Shown in pieces: positions 46,148 through 55,471 of a stretch of 64,000 nucleotides of DNA. Positions within the stretch are counted from its first letter, which is position 1; each line of letters starts with the position of its first letter. This DNA comes from an uncultured Bacteroidota bacterium (GTDB lineage Bacteria; Bacteroidota; Bacteroidia; Chitinophagales; Chitinophagaceae), in contig CAIJXT010000034.1 in assembly GCA_903824665.1 (NCBI GenBank), forward strand, positions 1 to 64,000. Direction: 5' to 3'. Both the position numbers and the translations under genes were made by a program. Below the pieces are notes generated by a model. It was not told where the DNA came from, made no database searches, and was given only the letters and a program-made list of their open reading frames with translations.

Positions 46148-49100
46148 ATGTATTTGAATGGTACAAAGTGCATGTCGCTTGCTTTAACCTGTTTTTTGTC
46201 GCTGTCTGTAATGGCAAAGAATGCAGTTCCGAAGGTGGGCCAGGGTGTGCAAAAACCCTTATGTTTTATTGAGAACAACGGCCAGATAGCTGGTTACGAC
46301 GGTGCGCCAATGCAGGATGTACAATTTAAAATGTCGACCCCTGGTATGAACCTGTTTGTAGGGAATGGCAAGCTGCATTACCAGTTCAGAAAACTGGAAG
46401 ATGGCAGCAGCATGGCACCTAAAATGCGTACCTACGAAATGGACGTAACACTACTGGGTGCGAATCCTGCTGCAAAAGTGAGTGCAACAGAAAAGCAAAC
46501 TTACTACGAAAACTACTATACCAACCATACAGGACATAACGGTATAACAGCCTTTGCCTACAACAAAATCACCTACCGCGAAGTGTACCCGGGTATAGAC
46601 TGGGTACTGTATGTGAAGGGTGATAATGTGGAGTATGATTTTGTGGTGCACCCGGGAGGCGACGCCAGCCAGATAAAGCTGCAATATGGTGGTGCAACAG
46701 CGCTGGGTATCAACCAGGAAGGGGGCATATCGGCAGAAACCCCAATGGGCAGGATACAAGAGAAGAAACCTTATGCCTACGAGAATGCAACAGGAAAGGA
46801 AGTTGCAGCCCATTTCAAACTGGATAATAACATTGTAAGTTTTGAAACAGGCAAGCACAGCGGAACCTATACGATAGACCCATACATTCTATGGAGTACT
46901 TATTTTGGTGGTACGAATGAAGATGTGGCAACTTGTGTGAAAGTAAGTGGCGGCGGCAATATCTATGTTGGCGGCCGTACTTCATCGGCAGCGATAGGCC
47001 TGGGTACACCTCCGAATCCGTATTCAGTAACACTGGCAGGCGGGTTTGACGCATTTGTGACGCGTTACGACGCCGCTGGTGTAAGGACCTTTACATGCTA
47101 TATAGGTGGTGCAGGAAATGATTATGGTACCTGTATCGCGATTGATGCTGCGGGTACGTCGATCTATCTGGGTGGTGTGACCGCGTCGGCTGCAGGCGTA
47201 GCTTCCGGTGGCGCATATGATGGTACACTTACCGGACCGACGGATGGTTTTATCTTCAAACTGAGCAATACAGGTGCAAGGCAGTGGGCTACCTACTATG
47301 GTGGCGCTGCGAGCGTTCCACTGGGCCTTAGCGGTAATGACGAGATCAACGGTATTGCCGTAGACGCTGCAAACAATGTATACATAACCGGAAGAACCGA
47401 AGGTTCGGGTCTGGCCAATCCGGGAACGGTATTTAAGACTGCCATAGGCGGCAGTTCAGATGCATTTATTGGTAAGTTTACAGCGGCAGGTGCACTTACA
47501 TTCTCGACATATTATGGCGGAACTGGTGTTGATGAGGGCTTTGGAGTAAGCTTTGACGGCACAAACAACGTTGTGATCACAGGACAGACAAACAGCGTGA
47601 TCAACATGCATTCGGCTGGTGCGCCTGACTCCACGTTGGGCGGCGCAAATGATGCATTCATAGCAAAACTCAATAATACCGGCACAACACGTATCTGGGG
47701 TTCTCTGTTTGGCGGACCAGGCACAGAGCAAGGTTCAGAGATCATCTGCAATACTGTTACCGGTGCTGTAGCTATCATTGGTTATACTACCAGCACATCG
47801 GGCATAGCAAGTGCCAATGCTCACCAAACGGCTTATGGCGGTGGTGCACAAGATGCGTTTGTAGCCTATTTTGCATCAGCCGGCACGACAGTAACACAGA
47901 CATGGAGCACCTATTATGGTGGCAACGATCTGGATTTTGGTGAAAGCATTTGTTTTGATCCGGCACGTAATGTGGTTATTGCGGGTGGTACTTACAGCAC
48001 CAACGGCATAGCGAGTGCAGGAAGCCTTCAGCCGGCTCTTGCAGGCAACTATGACGCCTTTGTATCTAAATTCACCCCACTGGGGCAACGTATATGGGGT
48101 ACCTATTATGGCGGTGCACTGTATGACTATGCTTTTGGTGTTATCTGCGACAATGCAGGACAGATCATCATGGCAGGACACACCACGAGCACTGCCGGCA
48201 TATCGACCGTAGGGTCTTCGCAACCGGGTTTTGCCGGTGGCACCTATGATGCCTTTGTGACTAAATTCGCGCCAGATACATTTGCATTAATTGCCCAGCC
48301 CTTTGTTGATACATTGGTATGTGCAGGCGGACCTATCACAATACCTTATACGGTAAGCTTTTCCTACAGGGCGGGCAATGTATTTACAGCAGAATTATCG
48401 AGCGCAACAGGTAGCTTTATTTCACCACAGTTCATTGGTTCTGTGACTGCTTCAACAGGTGGCTCTATATCGGGAACGATACCGGCTGTAGTCCCAGGAA
48501 CGGGCTACCGTATTCGTATCAGAGCAAGCAACCCGACATACACTTCTCCAGATGATTTTAGAAATATCCGCATTGTGACGAGCATACCTGCAATTACAGT
48601 GGGTGCCAATACACCTGTTTGTCTGGGCAACACACTCAACCTTACATCAAGTGCTTCATGGACTGTAAATAGTTATAGCTGGAGCGGTCCGTCGGCATTT
48701 GCTTCGGCAGCAGCCAACCCAAGCATAGCTGGTGTAACTATAGGCGCTGAGGGTGTCTATACTTTATCGGCTGTACACAATGGCTGCCCTGCCAGCGTTG
48801 CTACTATTTTTGTGGATGTAAATGACGGACCACCTGCTGCTGCGCCAATTGCGGTATCGAGCGGTATCAACTGTGTTGGTGGTACTATATACCTGTTTGC
48901 AGATACAGCGGCCGGTTCTATAACAGGGTCTTATTCGTGGACAGGCCCAGGTGGTTTTACATCTACAGATCAGAACCCGGTTATCAGTCCGATCAGCGGT
49001 GCTGATGCCGGTGACTATGTAGTAGTAGATACACTTGATGGCTGTGCTTCGAACCCAGCGACTGTGCCGGTTACCGTTACAGCAACAGTACCTGTATCAA

Positions 49101-49918
49101 TCAGCATAGCGGTAAGCCCTAATGATACGGTATGCGGCGGTACGCTGGTAAGTTTTACGGCTTCGACGGTGAACGGTGGTATCTCCCCATCTTTCCAATG
49201 GATGAAGGGTTCGATGCCAATAGTAGGTGCATTGTCGAACAACTGGTCGTCGGCAACGCTGACTGATGGCGCAGCGATATCGTGTGTAATGAACAGCAAT
49301 GTGACGTGCCCGAGTCCGATAACGGCTACCAGCAATACGATAAACATGAACGTGATCACCAATGAACTGCTGGTAACCATCTTTGCGATACCCGGTGTAT
49401 CGGTGGCTCCCGGCGATAGTATCACCTTCACATCTGCCGTTTATAACGCGGGGATTGCCCCTACCTACCAGTGGCAGCTCAACAGCAATGATATACCAGG
49501 AGCAACCTCTACAACCTACAAGAAGTACAATGTAACCACTCTGGATACTGTAACACTGGTTGTAACGTCTACGATGGCTTGTGTGTCTCCGTCAATAGCC
49601 AAGAGTAATGCGCTGGTAATCCATACGAACACTGCAATAAACGGATTGACATCGCTGCCTGACAACATAGCACTCTACCCGAATCCAAACCCGGGTAGTT
49701 TCACAGTGAAGGGCAATCTTGCCGGAACCGGAATCGAAGAGGTAGCTGTAGTAGTGATGAATCCGCTGGGTCAGACAGTATACAGCGAAGTAGCAACACT
49801 GCATAACGAACAACTGAATGCCGGCATCCGCGTAGAAAATCTACCTTCCGGTATCTACCTGCTGCAACTTAGCGCCAACGGAATGAGCAAGACGATCCGT
49901 TTCTCTGTTCAGCATTAG
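46148..49918 (+). CDS. T9SS-exported SBBP beta-propeller / Ig-like protein
   Basis: A 1256-residue protein from the ATG at 46148, which gives a proper signal peptide (MSLALTCFLSLSVMA). Residues ~30-250 match the N-terminal domain common in SBBP proteins (CFIENNGQIAG, YEMDVTLLGANPAAKV, YPGIDWVLY). Six or seven SBBP propeller repeats follow (WSTYYGGND.DFGES type), then PKD/Ig-like modules. It ends in a T9SS type A sorting domain (IALYPNPNPGSFTV ... GIYLLQLS). Expected to be a surface protein; no enzyme motif. A strong terminator lies directly after it. Confidence 0.93.
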   Translation: MYLNGTKCMSLALTCFLSLSVMAKNAVPKVGQGVQKPLCFIENNGQIAGYDGAPMQDVQFKMSTPGMNLFVGNGKLHYQFRKLEDGSSMAPKMRTYEMDVTLLGANPAAKVSATEKQTYYENYYTNHTGHNGITAFAYNKITYREVYPGIDWVLYVKGDNVEYDFVVHPGGDASQIKLQYGGATALGINQEGGISAETPMGRIQEKKPYAYENATGKEVAAHFKLDNNIVSFETGKHSGTYTIDPYILWSTYFGGTNEDVATCVKVSGGGNIYVGGRTSSAAIGLGTPPNPYSVTLAGGFDAFVTRYDAAGVRTFTCYIGGAGNDYGTCIAIDAAGTSIYLGGVTASAAGVASGGAYDGTLTGPTDGFIFKLSNTGARQWATYYGGAASVPLGLSGNDEINGIAVDAANNVYITGRTEGSGLANPGTVFKTAIGGSSDAFIGKFTAAGALTFSTYYGGTGVDEGFGVSFDGTNNVVITGQTNSVINMHSAGAPDSTLGGANDAFIAKLNNTGTTRIWGSLFGGPGTEQGSEIICNTVTGAVAIIGYTTSTSGIASANAHQTAYGGGAQDAFVAYFASAGTTVTQTWSTYYGGNDLDFGESICFDPARNVVIAGGTYSTNGIASAGSLQPALAGNYDAFVSKFTPLGQRIWGTYYGGALYDYAFGVICDNAGQIIMAGHTTSTAGISTVGSSQPGFAGGTYDAFVTKFAPDTFALIAQPFVDTLVCAGGPITIPYTVSFSYRAGNVFTAELSSATGSFISPQFIGSVTASTGGSISGTIPAVVPGTGYRIRIRASNPTYTSPDDFRNIRIVTSIPAITVGANTPVCLGNTLNLTSSASWTVNSYSWSGPSAFASAAANPSIAGVTIGAEGVYTLSAVHNGCPASVATIFVDVNDGPPAAAPIAVSSGINCVGGTIYLFADTAAGSITGSYSWTGPGGFTSTDQNPVISPISGADAGDYVVVDTLDGCASNPATVPVTVTATVPVSISIAVSPNDTVCGGTLVSFTASTVNGGISPSFQWMKGSMPIVGALSNNWSSATLTDGAAISCVMNSNVTCPSPITATSNTINMNVITNELLVTIFAIPGVSVAPGDSITFTSAVYNAGIAPTYQWQLNSNDIPGATSTTYKKYNVTTLDTVTLVVTSTMACVSPSIAKSNALVIHTNTAINGLTSLPDNIALYPNPNPGSFTVKGNLAGTGIEEVAVVVMNPLGQTVYSEVATLHNEQLNAGIRVENLPSGIYLLQLSANGMSKTIRFSVQH

Positions 49919-49940
49919 TGCCTTTCCGAAATCAATTATT

Positions 49941-49971
49941 AAAAATCCCTGCCCTTGCGGCGGGGATTTTT
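49941..49971 (+). terminator. Intrinsic terminator
   Basis: AAAAATCCC-TGCC / GGCG-GGGATTTTT, a 13-bp stem including one G-T pair, with a 5-base loop, ending in a T-run, just past the SBBP gene. The rest of 49972-50218 shows no feature. Confidence 0.9.
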
Positions 49972-50218
49972 TTGTGTCATTCAGCAATACTACAGCAGTT
50001 ATTAGTTGCTACCGCATACCCGATCAGATCCTATTCTCTGCAACTCAGTCCGATTTGCAATGGAGATTGTGCGTCGGACAGGGCACAAACTAAAGGAGCG
50101 TATAAGCAGGCAGGCAGTCCTTGAACACACGTATGGTAACAGGTAAAACCAGACCAGCAGGCACAAAAAAATAGAGCCGCTTTTCAGCAGCCCTATTCTC
50201 ATTATTCACAACAAAATA

Positions 50219-51649
50219 TTATGGGAAGATACCAAGCTCTTCGTAAGAAATGCCCACCTTGTTGATAGCAACTGTAAATGCTGCGGTACGCATATCTACT
50301 GTATTATCGAGGCTAAGCAATGCTTCGCGAATCTCGTGGTAAGAACCGATCATTGTATCTTCAAGACCAGAATAAACCAGATCTACTTCGTCAGGACCGT
50401 GTAGCAACTGTGTGCGCTCTACATCAGAAACCCTTTTGCCTGTTAGGCTTTCAACGGTTTTGAGAATGCTTGTGTTCTGGTTTTCACTGAAGCGTTTGTC
50501 CATACGACCGAAACGAACGTGGCTCAGGTTTTTCAACCATTCGAAGTAAGAAACTGTAACACCACCTGCATTGAGGTACATGTCTGGCACAACAATCACA
50601 CCTTTTTTATTCAGTATTTCGTCGGCATCCGGAGTCAGTGGACCGTTTGCACCTTCACCGATGATCTTGGCCTGAATACGTGCAGCGTTGCTGCTGTTGA
50701 TCACGTTTTCGAGGGCTGCAGGTATCAGGATATCGCAAGGCTGCTCGAGTGTTTCTGCGCTGTTCTTGATATTGGTAGCACCAGGGAAGTTGAGGAGTGA
50801 ACCTGTAGCTTTTCTGTGTTCTACTACCTTGTATACGTCGAGCCCTTTCTCGTTGTAGATACCACCTTCGTACTCGGCGAGACCAACAATGATCGCTCCG
50901 TTATCGAAGAAGAATTTGGCAGCGTGGTAACCTACGTTACCAAGACCCTGAACGATGACACGCTTGCCTTCTATGCCAACGTTCAATCCGAGACGCTTCA
51001 TATCTTCGGCAGTATTACATACCTCACGTATACCATAGTATACGCCAAGACCTGTAGCCTCTGTGCGTCCACGCACACCACCCTGAGTAACCGGCTTACC
51101 AGTGATACAAGCGAGTGCATCTACTTCGCCTGGCTTCATAGAAGCGTAAGTGTCTACGATCCAGCTCATTTCGCGGCCACCTGTGCCGTAATCAGGAGCA
51201 GGGACGTCTATACCAGGTCCGATAAAGTTTTTCTTAACGAGCTCACTCGCATAACGACGAGTGATTTTCTCGAGTTCGAAAACGGAATAGTTTTTGGGGT
51301 TGATCTTGATACCACCTTTAGCACCACCAAATGGTACGTTAACGATAGCACATTTGTAGGTCATCAGGGCAGCAAGTGCCATAACCTCATCCTGATTAAC
51401 GTCCATGCTGTAACGGATACCACCCTTGCAAGGCAATTTGTGGTGAGAGTGCTGCACGCGGTACGCTTCAATAACCTCTACGCTATCGCCGATACGAACC
51501 GGGAATTTCATGCTATAAACCGAATTGCAAACCTTGATCTGCTGAAGTATGCCCGGTTCGAAACGGGTGTATTTTGCTGCCTTATCAAAGTTGCGTTCTA
51601 CACCCTGGAAAAAGCTGTAATGAGCGCCTTGCGCATTTGTGTTTTCCAC
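50219..51649 (-). CDS. gdhA: Glu/Leu/Phe/Val dehydrogenase (glutamate dehydrogenase)
   Basis: A 476-residue cytoplasmic enzyme that interconverts glutamate and 2-oxoglutarate plus ammonia using NAD(P). Substrate-site lysines lie in PCKGGIRY (K75) and VPFGGAKGG (K111); [14 protein letters not shown] and the Rossmann motif [12 protein letters not shown] are present. The start is a GTG at 51649, because no in-frame ATG lies upstream before a stop. It lies 44 bp behind ccmD on the same strand and could be co-transcribed with it, though a functional link is not expected. Confidence 0.95.
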   Translation of the reverse strand: MENTNAQGAHYSFFQGVERNFDKAAKYTRFEPGILQQIKVCNSVYSMKFPVRIGDSVEVIEAYRVQHSHHKLPCKGGIRYSMDVNQDEVMALAALMTYKCAIVNVPFGGAKGGIKINPKNYSVFELEKITRRYASELVKKNFIGPGIDVPAPDYGTGGREMSWIVDTYASMKPGEVDALACITGKPVTQGGVRGRTEATGLGVYYGIREVCNTAEDMKRLGLNVGIEGKRVIVQGLGNVGYHAAKFFFDNGAIIVGLAEYEGGIYNEKGLDVYKVVEHRKATGSLLNFPGATNIKNSAETLEQPCDILIPAALENVINSSNAARIQAKIIGEGANGPLTPDADEILNKKGVIVVPDMYLNAGGVTVSYFEWLKNLSHVRFGRMDKRFSENQNTSILKTVESLTGKRVSDVERTQLLHGPDEVDLVYSGLEDTMIGSYHEIREALLSLDNTVDMRTAAFTVAINKVGISYEELGIFP

Positions 51650-51693
51650 CTTTTTGTATTTTTTTTAGTGAGTAATTAATAAAATATAAACAA

Positions 51694-51894
51694 TTATTCT
51701 TTTTCCATTTTAGAGATCTTACGATCGAGATAGACAAGGTAGGTAAAAATCCCCGCAAATATAGTAGCTAATACAACAACAACAACGTATATTTTACCAT
51801 TTGCCCGCATGACGTCCGCCATTTCGGTTTGTGCAAGTGCGGAAGAAGCTGTGGCAAGCACAAGAAACATCGTTGAAATAGCAATTTTCTTCAT
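51694..51894 (-). CDS. ccmD: CcmD-like small membrane protein
   Basis: A 66-residue protein with an N-terminal cleavable-looking segment (ISTMFLVLATASSALAQ) and one TM helix (IYVVVVVLATIFAGIFTYLV) followed by a basic LDRKISKMEKE tail. Size, topology and position 18 bp after the CcmC gene match CcmD-like subunits that help haem delivery in system I cytochrome c maturation. Confidence 0.85.
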   Translation of the reverse strand: MKKIAISTMFLVLATASSALAQTEMADVMRANGKIYVVVVVLATIFAGIFTYLVYLDRKISKMEKE

Positions 51895-51912
51895 AATGTA
51901 AGTATTTATAGT

Positions 51913-52578
51913 CTATAGAGCGTTTTCGCGTCTGTTACTAATAAAACCAATTCTTGCAAACAGTGTAGCGATCCAGATACCGAGGGTGATCCACCCGATA
52001 TTTGCCGGCCAGAACACGATACGCATATTACTATCGAGATCGTACTTGGCAAATGCCGGGTTACCACCATTACCGGGGTGCAGGGAATCGACCATACGAG
52101 GTAAAACAAAAATCAAGGGCACTACCATAGCAAAGGCAAAAACATTGTATACGGCACTGATGCGTGCACGTTTCTCTTCGTCGCGCATGCCACTGCGGAG
52201 AATGCCATATGCAAAGTAAATGAGCATGAGCATAGCGGTGCAGAGCTGCTTGGGGTCGTTGCTCCAGGCGGCGCCCCATGTATACTGCCCCCACTCCATA
52301 CCTGTGAGCATGCCCAAAACACTGAACATGATTCCGGTATTGGTAAACGAGACCGCCATAATATCGTGGTTCTGATCTTTGGAAGACAGGTACCTGATGG
52401 AATAAACAGTACCACAAAAAAACAGTACGATCATTGTAAACCACATGGGTACATGAAAATACAGATTGCGGATGGTCTCATTGAGAATGTCGAGACGTGG
52501 CACAGGAAGCAGGAAACCAGCTACGATGGTGTACGCCACAAAAATGCCACAAACTATTTTCCACCACCACTTACGCAT
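51913..52578 (-). CDS. ccmC: CcmC/CcsA-type haem handling protein
   Basis: A 221-residue inner-membrane protein with six TM helices. The tryptophan-rich haem-binding segment WGQYTWGAAWSND lies in the third periplasmic-loop region, with flanking His (YFHVPMWF and SLHPGNGG). The ATG at 52578 is preferred over an in-frame one at 52635, because a TACTTTTG -7 box (52599-52606, minus) lies between them. It precedes ccmD; the rest of the cytochrome c maturation genes are not in the window. Divergent from the ArsR gene. Confidence 0.92.
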   Translation of the reverse strand: MRKWWWKIVCGIFVAYTIVAGFLLPVPRLDILNETIRNLYFHVPMWFTMIVLFFCGTVYSIRYLSSKDQNHDIMAVSFTNTGIMFSVLGMLTGMEWGQYTWGAAWSNDPKQLCTAMLMLIYFAYGILRSGMRDEEKRARISAVYNVFAFAMVVPLIFVLPRMVDSLHPGNGGNPAFAKYDLDSNMRIVFWPANIGWITLGIWIATLFARIGFISNRRENAL

Positions 52579-52598
52579 CAGGCGTCGATAAATTTTTG

Positions 52599-52606
52599 CA
52601 AAAGTA
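52599..52606 (-). promoter_or_regulatory. Candidate -7 box, ccmC
   Basis: TACTTTTG on the minus strand, 20 bases before the preferred ccmC ATG; decides the start. No -33 at usual spacing. Confidence 0.45.
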
Positions 52607-52664
52607 GTGGTTTTTAATAAGTAATGTGACAGCAAAAAATGAGTGTTGTCATTTCATTTAACCG

Positions 52665-52695
52665 TTTGGTTAATTGAAAAGTATCATTAACTTTG
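52665..52695 (+). promoter_or_regulatory. Bacteroidota promoter of the ArsR operon
   Basis: TTTG at 52665-52668, a 19-base spacer and TAACTTTG at 52688-52695 fit the -33/-7 consensus of primary-sigma promoters in this phylum exactly. The GTG start codon at 52700 is only five bases past the -7 box, so the transcript would be leaderless or nearly so. Confidence 0.75.
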
Positions 52696-52699
52696 GATT

Positions 52700-53083
52700 G
52701 TGAGTAAGGGGAGCATAACAACCGAAGAAACAGAAAAGCTCAGTGCAGTATTTGGAGCACTGGCAGACCCTACAAGGCGGGGTATAATAGAAAGAGTGCG
52801 CGTTGAAAGCAAAACAGTGGCGGAACTGGCATCTGATTTTGCGATATCGCTGCCGGCAGTATCTAAACATCTGAAGGTGCTGGACAAAGCGGGTCTGGTG
52901 CACAGGGCGAAAAGTGGAAAATACATTTTGTGCAGTTACAATCCGGAACCCGGACGGGCTGCAATGAAATGGATCAACGAACAGCACCGGTTCTGGCAGG
53001 ATAGCTTTGCGGGGCTGGCTGAATTTCTGGATAAACGTAAAACGACAGAAAATGGAACCGACAACAACCCTGATTCAATGTAA
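52700..53083 (+). CDS. ArsR-family transcriptional regulator
   Basis: A 127-residue winged-helix protein with a GTG start at 52700. The HTH reads LADPTRRGIIERVR ... VAELASDFAISLPAVSKHLKVL, and the wing follows (GLVHRAKSGKYI). No metal-binding CxC motif is present, so it belongs to the group that pairs with AHSA1 proteins rather than metal sensors. The next gene overlaps it by 32 bases. It probably represses its own operon. Confidence 0.92.
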   Translation: MSKGSITTEETEKLSAVFGALADPTRRGIIERVRVESKTVAELASDFAISLPAVSKHLKVLDKAGLVHRAKSGKYILCSYNPEPGRAAMKWINEQHRFWQDSFAGLAEFLDKRKTTENGTDNNPDSM

Positions 53084-53495
53084 GCGGGTGTTTCCACACC
53101 CGGCAGAGCACGTGTATGCTGCATTTCTGGACCCGGGGCAAGTGCGGCAATGGTTTGGGCCACGTGAGTTTTCTATTGGCACTGTGGAGATTGATGCGGT
53201 GCCCGGTGGACAACTGGCGATAGAAATGATACCACCCAATGGTGACAGACTGTGGGTGAAGGGAGCCTACACTGCACTGGTGCATGGCGTCGTGATAGCT
53301 TACACGTTTGCATACGAGCCCGACCTGCCCGGACTTGGCAGTACACTGGTGACCATTAACTTCAATAGGGTAGAAAACGGCACTGAAGTAACACTGGTGC
53401 ATACCATATACAAGACAATAAACCCTACCGGCCGTGCAAAAGGATGGGAAGCGGGATTGGACAAAATGGAAACGCTACTGAATACGAAAGATTAA
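53052..53495 (+). CDS. SRPBCC/AHSA1-family protein
   Basis: A 147-residue cytoplasmic protein from the ATG at 53052, overlapping the ArsR gene by 32 bases. It has the START/Bet-v1-like opening RVFPHPAEHVYAAFLDP, then RQWFGP, and the C-terminal long helix (GWEAGLDKMETLL). Such proteins bind hydrophobic ligands or assist Hsp90-like proteins; the physiological role of ArsR-linked members is poorly defined. Confidence 0.92.
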   Translation: MEPTTTLIQCKRVFPHPAEHVYAAFLDPGQVRQWFGPREFSIGTVEIDAVPGGQLAIEMIPPNGDRLWVKGAYTALVHGVVIAYTFAYEPDLPGLGSTLVTINFNRVENGTEVTLVHTIYKTINPTGRAKGWEAGLDKMETLLNTKD

Positions 53496-53518
53496 TAACG
53501 AACTAAAAAAAACACAAA

Positions 53519-53920
53519 ATGGCAACAGGAAACGGAACAAAAGAAAGCCCCTGGCAACTGAAAACACCACCCGGCACAGCGGACTACACTATGCATATAG
53601 ACCAGGAAAAACAGGTGCTGGTGTGTACTGTGGGAAAGACAATACTGCACTATCAGTTGCGCTGTATAGACGATCTGTATGCTATGCTGAAAAAGCATGG
53701 AGACTGGATGGAACTGGGCAGCGCCGATGAGCAGAAGCCAGCCAAAGAAGGCACGGTGGAAGCATGGGGACGATCTGAACAGAACCCGGTGGGCGGCTGG
53801 TATGGCATGAAAAAAGGGCTGCGCGGCAGGTTTGGCATGTACCTGCCACCACTGATGGAGGCACTGGGCAAAGCTGAACTGGAACATAACCCGAAGAACA
53901 ACCGGATGCGGGCGATATAA
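53519..53920 (+). CDS. Conserved small protein of the ArsR operon, unknown
   Basis: A 133-residue soluble protein, 23 bp after the AHSA1 gene, so third in the operon. Strongly patterned sequence (WQLKTPPGTADYTMHID, HGDWMELGSADEQK, GWYGMKKGLRGRFGMYLPP, EHNPKNNRMRAI) suggests a well-conserved family that, as I recall, often travels with ArsR/AHSA1 pairs. No catalytic motif recognised, no signal peptide or TM. Confidence 0.8.
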   Translation: MATGNGTKESPWQLKTPPGTADYTMHIDQEKQVLVCTVGKTILHYQLRCIDDLYAMLKKHGDWMELGSADEQKPAKEGTVEAWGRSEQNPVGGWYGMKKGLRGRFGMYLPPLMEALGKAELEHNPKNNRMRAI

Positions 53921-54040
53921 GATTTGTTGCCGCCTGACAGCGGCAAAACAGCATATAGTGAGAAGGAAAAAACTATATGGTTGTTAAATAAAGAAGACAC
54001 CGTGTGTTGTTATGGCGATATTCGGTAATTTAGGGGCTTT

Positions 54041-55330
54041 ATGAGCCATAGAACAACCTTAAAGCTCCGGCCGATACTTTGTAGCCTGCTGCTTGCCGTG
54101 CTGCTGCAGGGTCAGGCATTTGGTGCCAAAATACTGATACCCATGGATGCAGAGGGGCAAACTGCCCACCTGAAAGCGTATGGGGTAGCCTATGCGGTAC
54201 TGAAGGGCGGACTATCGATAGACTGGCTGCTGAACTACAAGGGTGGCAGCTTTGGTATGGACCAGGTAGAGGGCATAGAACGAATGTGCAAGCTGCGTGG
54301 TGTGACCTACACTGTAATGAGCGATGCTGAGTATAGTGGCATACTTAATTCGGTGCTGGATCCGGACTTCAACGGTGATGTGATAAAACTGGAAAAGCCC
54401 CCGAAGGTGGCGGTATATACACCACCCAATAAAGAGCCGTGGGATGATGCAGTAACGCTGGTGCTGACCTATGCGGAGATCCCGTTTGACAAAGTATATG
54501 ACGATGAAGTGCTGAAGGGCGACCTATCAAAGTATGACTGGCTGCATCTGCACCATGAGGATTTTACCGGCCAGTACGGCAAATTCTGGGCGAGCTTTCA
54601 TCATGAAGCATGGTACCAGAATGACCAGAAATCTGCTGAAGCGTCGGCAGCAAAACATGGATTCAAGAAAGTATCGCAACTAAAGCTGGCCATAGCCAAG
54701 CAGATACGCGACTTTACGGCCGGAGGCGGTTACCTGTTTGCGATGTGCTCTGCCACAGACAGCTATGATATAGCGCTGGCGGCTGAGGGTGTGGATATCT
54801 GTGAGTCAATGTTTGACGGGGATGCTGCAGACCAGGGCGCACAGGAGAAACTGAACTTCAGCAAGTGCTTCGCGTTCAAGGATTTTACACTGGTGCGTAA
54901 TCCGATGCACTATGAGTATTCCAACATAGACAATACGGAGTACCGGACAGCGATTCCAATGAATATCGATTACTTCACGCTGTTTACCTTTTCGGCGAAA
55001 TTTGACCCTGTGCCGGCGATGTTGTGCCAGAACCATACTACAACCATCAAGGGATTTATGGGGCAGACGACATCCTTCCGCCGCGACGTGCTGAAATCGA
55101 GCGTACTTGTGATGGGCGATTTCAAACCGGCTAACGAAGCAAAGTATATACATGGAGAATACGGAAAAGGGACATGGACATTCTACGGAGGTCACGATCC
55201 TGAAGACTATCAGCATATGATACATGATCCGGTAACGGAGCTGAGTCTGCACCCTTCATCACCGGGATACCGGCTCATACTTAACAATGTCTTGTTTCCG
55301 GCGGCCAGAAAAAAGCCGAGAAAAACTTAA
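54041..55330 (+). CDS. Secreted protein often labelled 'asparagine synthetase B', function unknown
   Basis: A 429-residue protein with a signal peptide (PILCSLLLAVLLQGQAFGA). The mature part starts KILIPMDAEGQTAHLKAYG and contains a class-I-glutamine-amidotransferase-like core (DWLHLHHEDF, FTAGGGYLFAMCSATD, YIHGEYGKGTWTFYGGHDPED). Relatives are annotated asparagine synthetase B in Bacteroidota, but neither an N-terminal Ntn glutaminase Cys2 nor a PP-loop synthetase motif is seen, and the protein is exported. I treat that label as doubtful. Single gene. Confidence 0.7.
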   Translation: MSHRTTLKLRPILCSLLLAVLLQGQAFGAKILIPMDAEGQTAHLKAYGVAYAVLKGGLSIDWLLNYKGGSFGMDQVEGIERMCKLRGVTYTVMSDAEYSGILNSVLDPDFNGDVIKLEKPPKVAVYTPPNKEPWDDAVTLVLTYAEIPFDKVYDDEVLKGDLSKYDWLHLHHEDFTGQYGKFWASFHHEAWYQNDQKSAEASAAKHGFKKVSQLKLAIAKQIRDFTAGGGYLFAMCSATDSYDIALAAEGVDICESMFDGDAADQGAQEKLNFSKCFAFKDFTLVRNPMHYEYSNIDNTEYRTAIPMNIDYFTLFTFSAKFDPVPAMLCQNHTTTIKGFMGQTTSFRRDVLKSSVLVMGDFKPANEAKYIHGEYGKGTWTFYGGHDPEDYQHMIHDPVTELSLHPSSPGYRLILNNVLFPAARKKPRKT

Positions 55331-55471
55331 ATTTGCGAAAATGGACCGTGCCTGTCGGGCAAACACATATCGCTGATACCTATCATTAGCAATCGCATAA
55401 CCAAATAGTATCGTAGTTTAAAAAATAATACGAAATTCTACCCTAATTTCGGGTTTAAAGAGGCTCAGGTA

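Noticed and set aside
49918-50124. A 68-codon plus-strand frame after the SBBP gene
   Set aside because: It runs through the intrinsic terminator at 49941-49971 and has no recognisable features.
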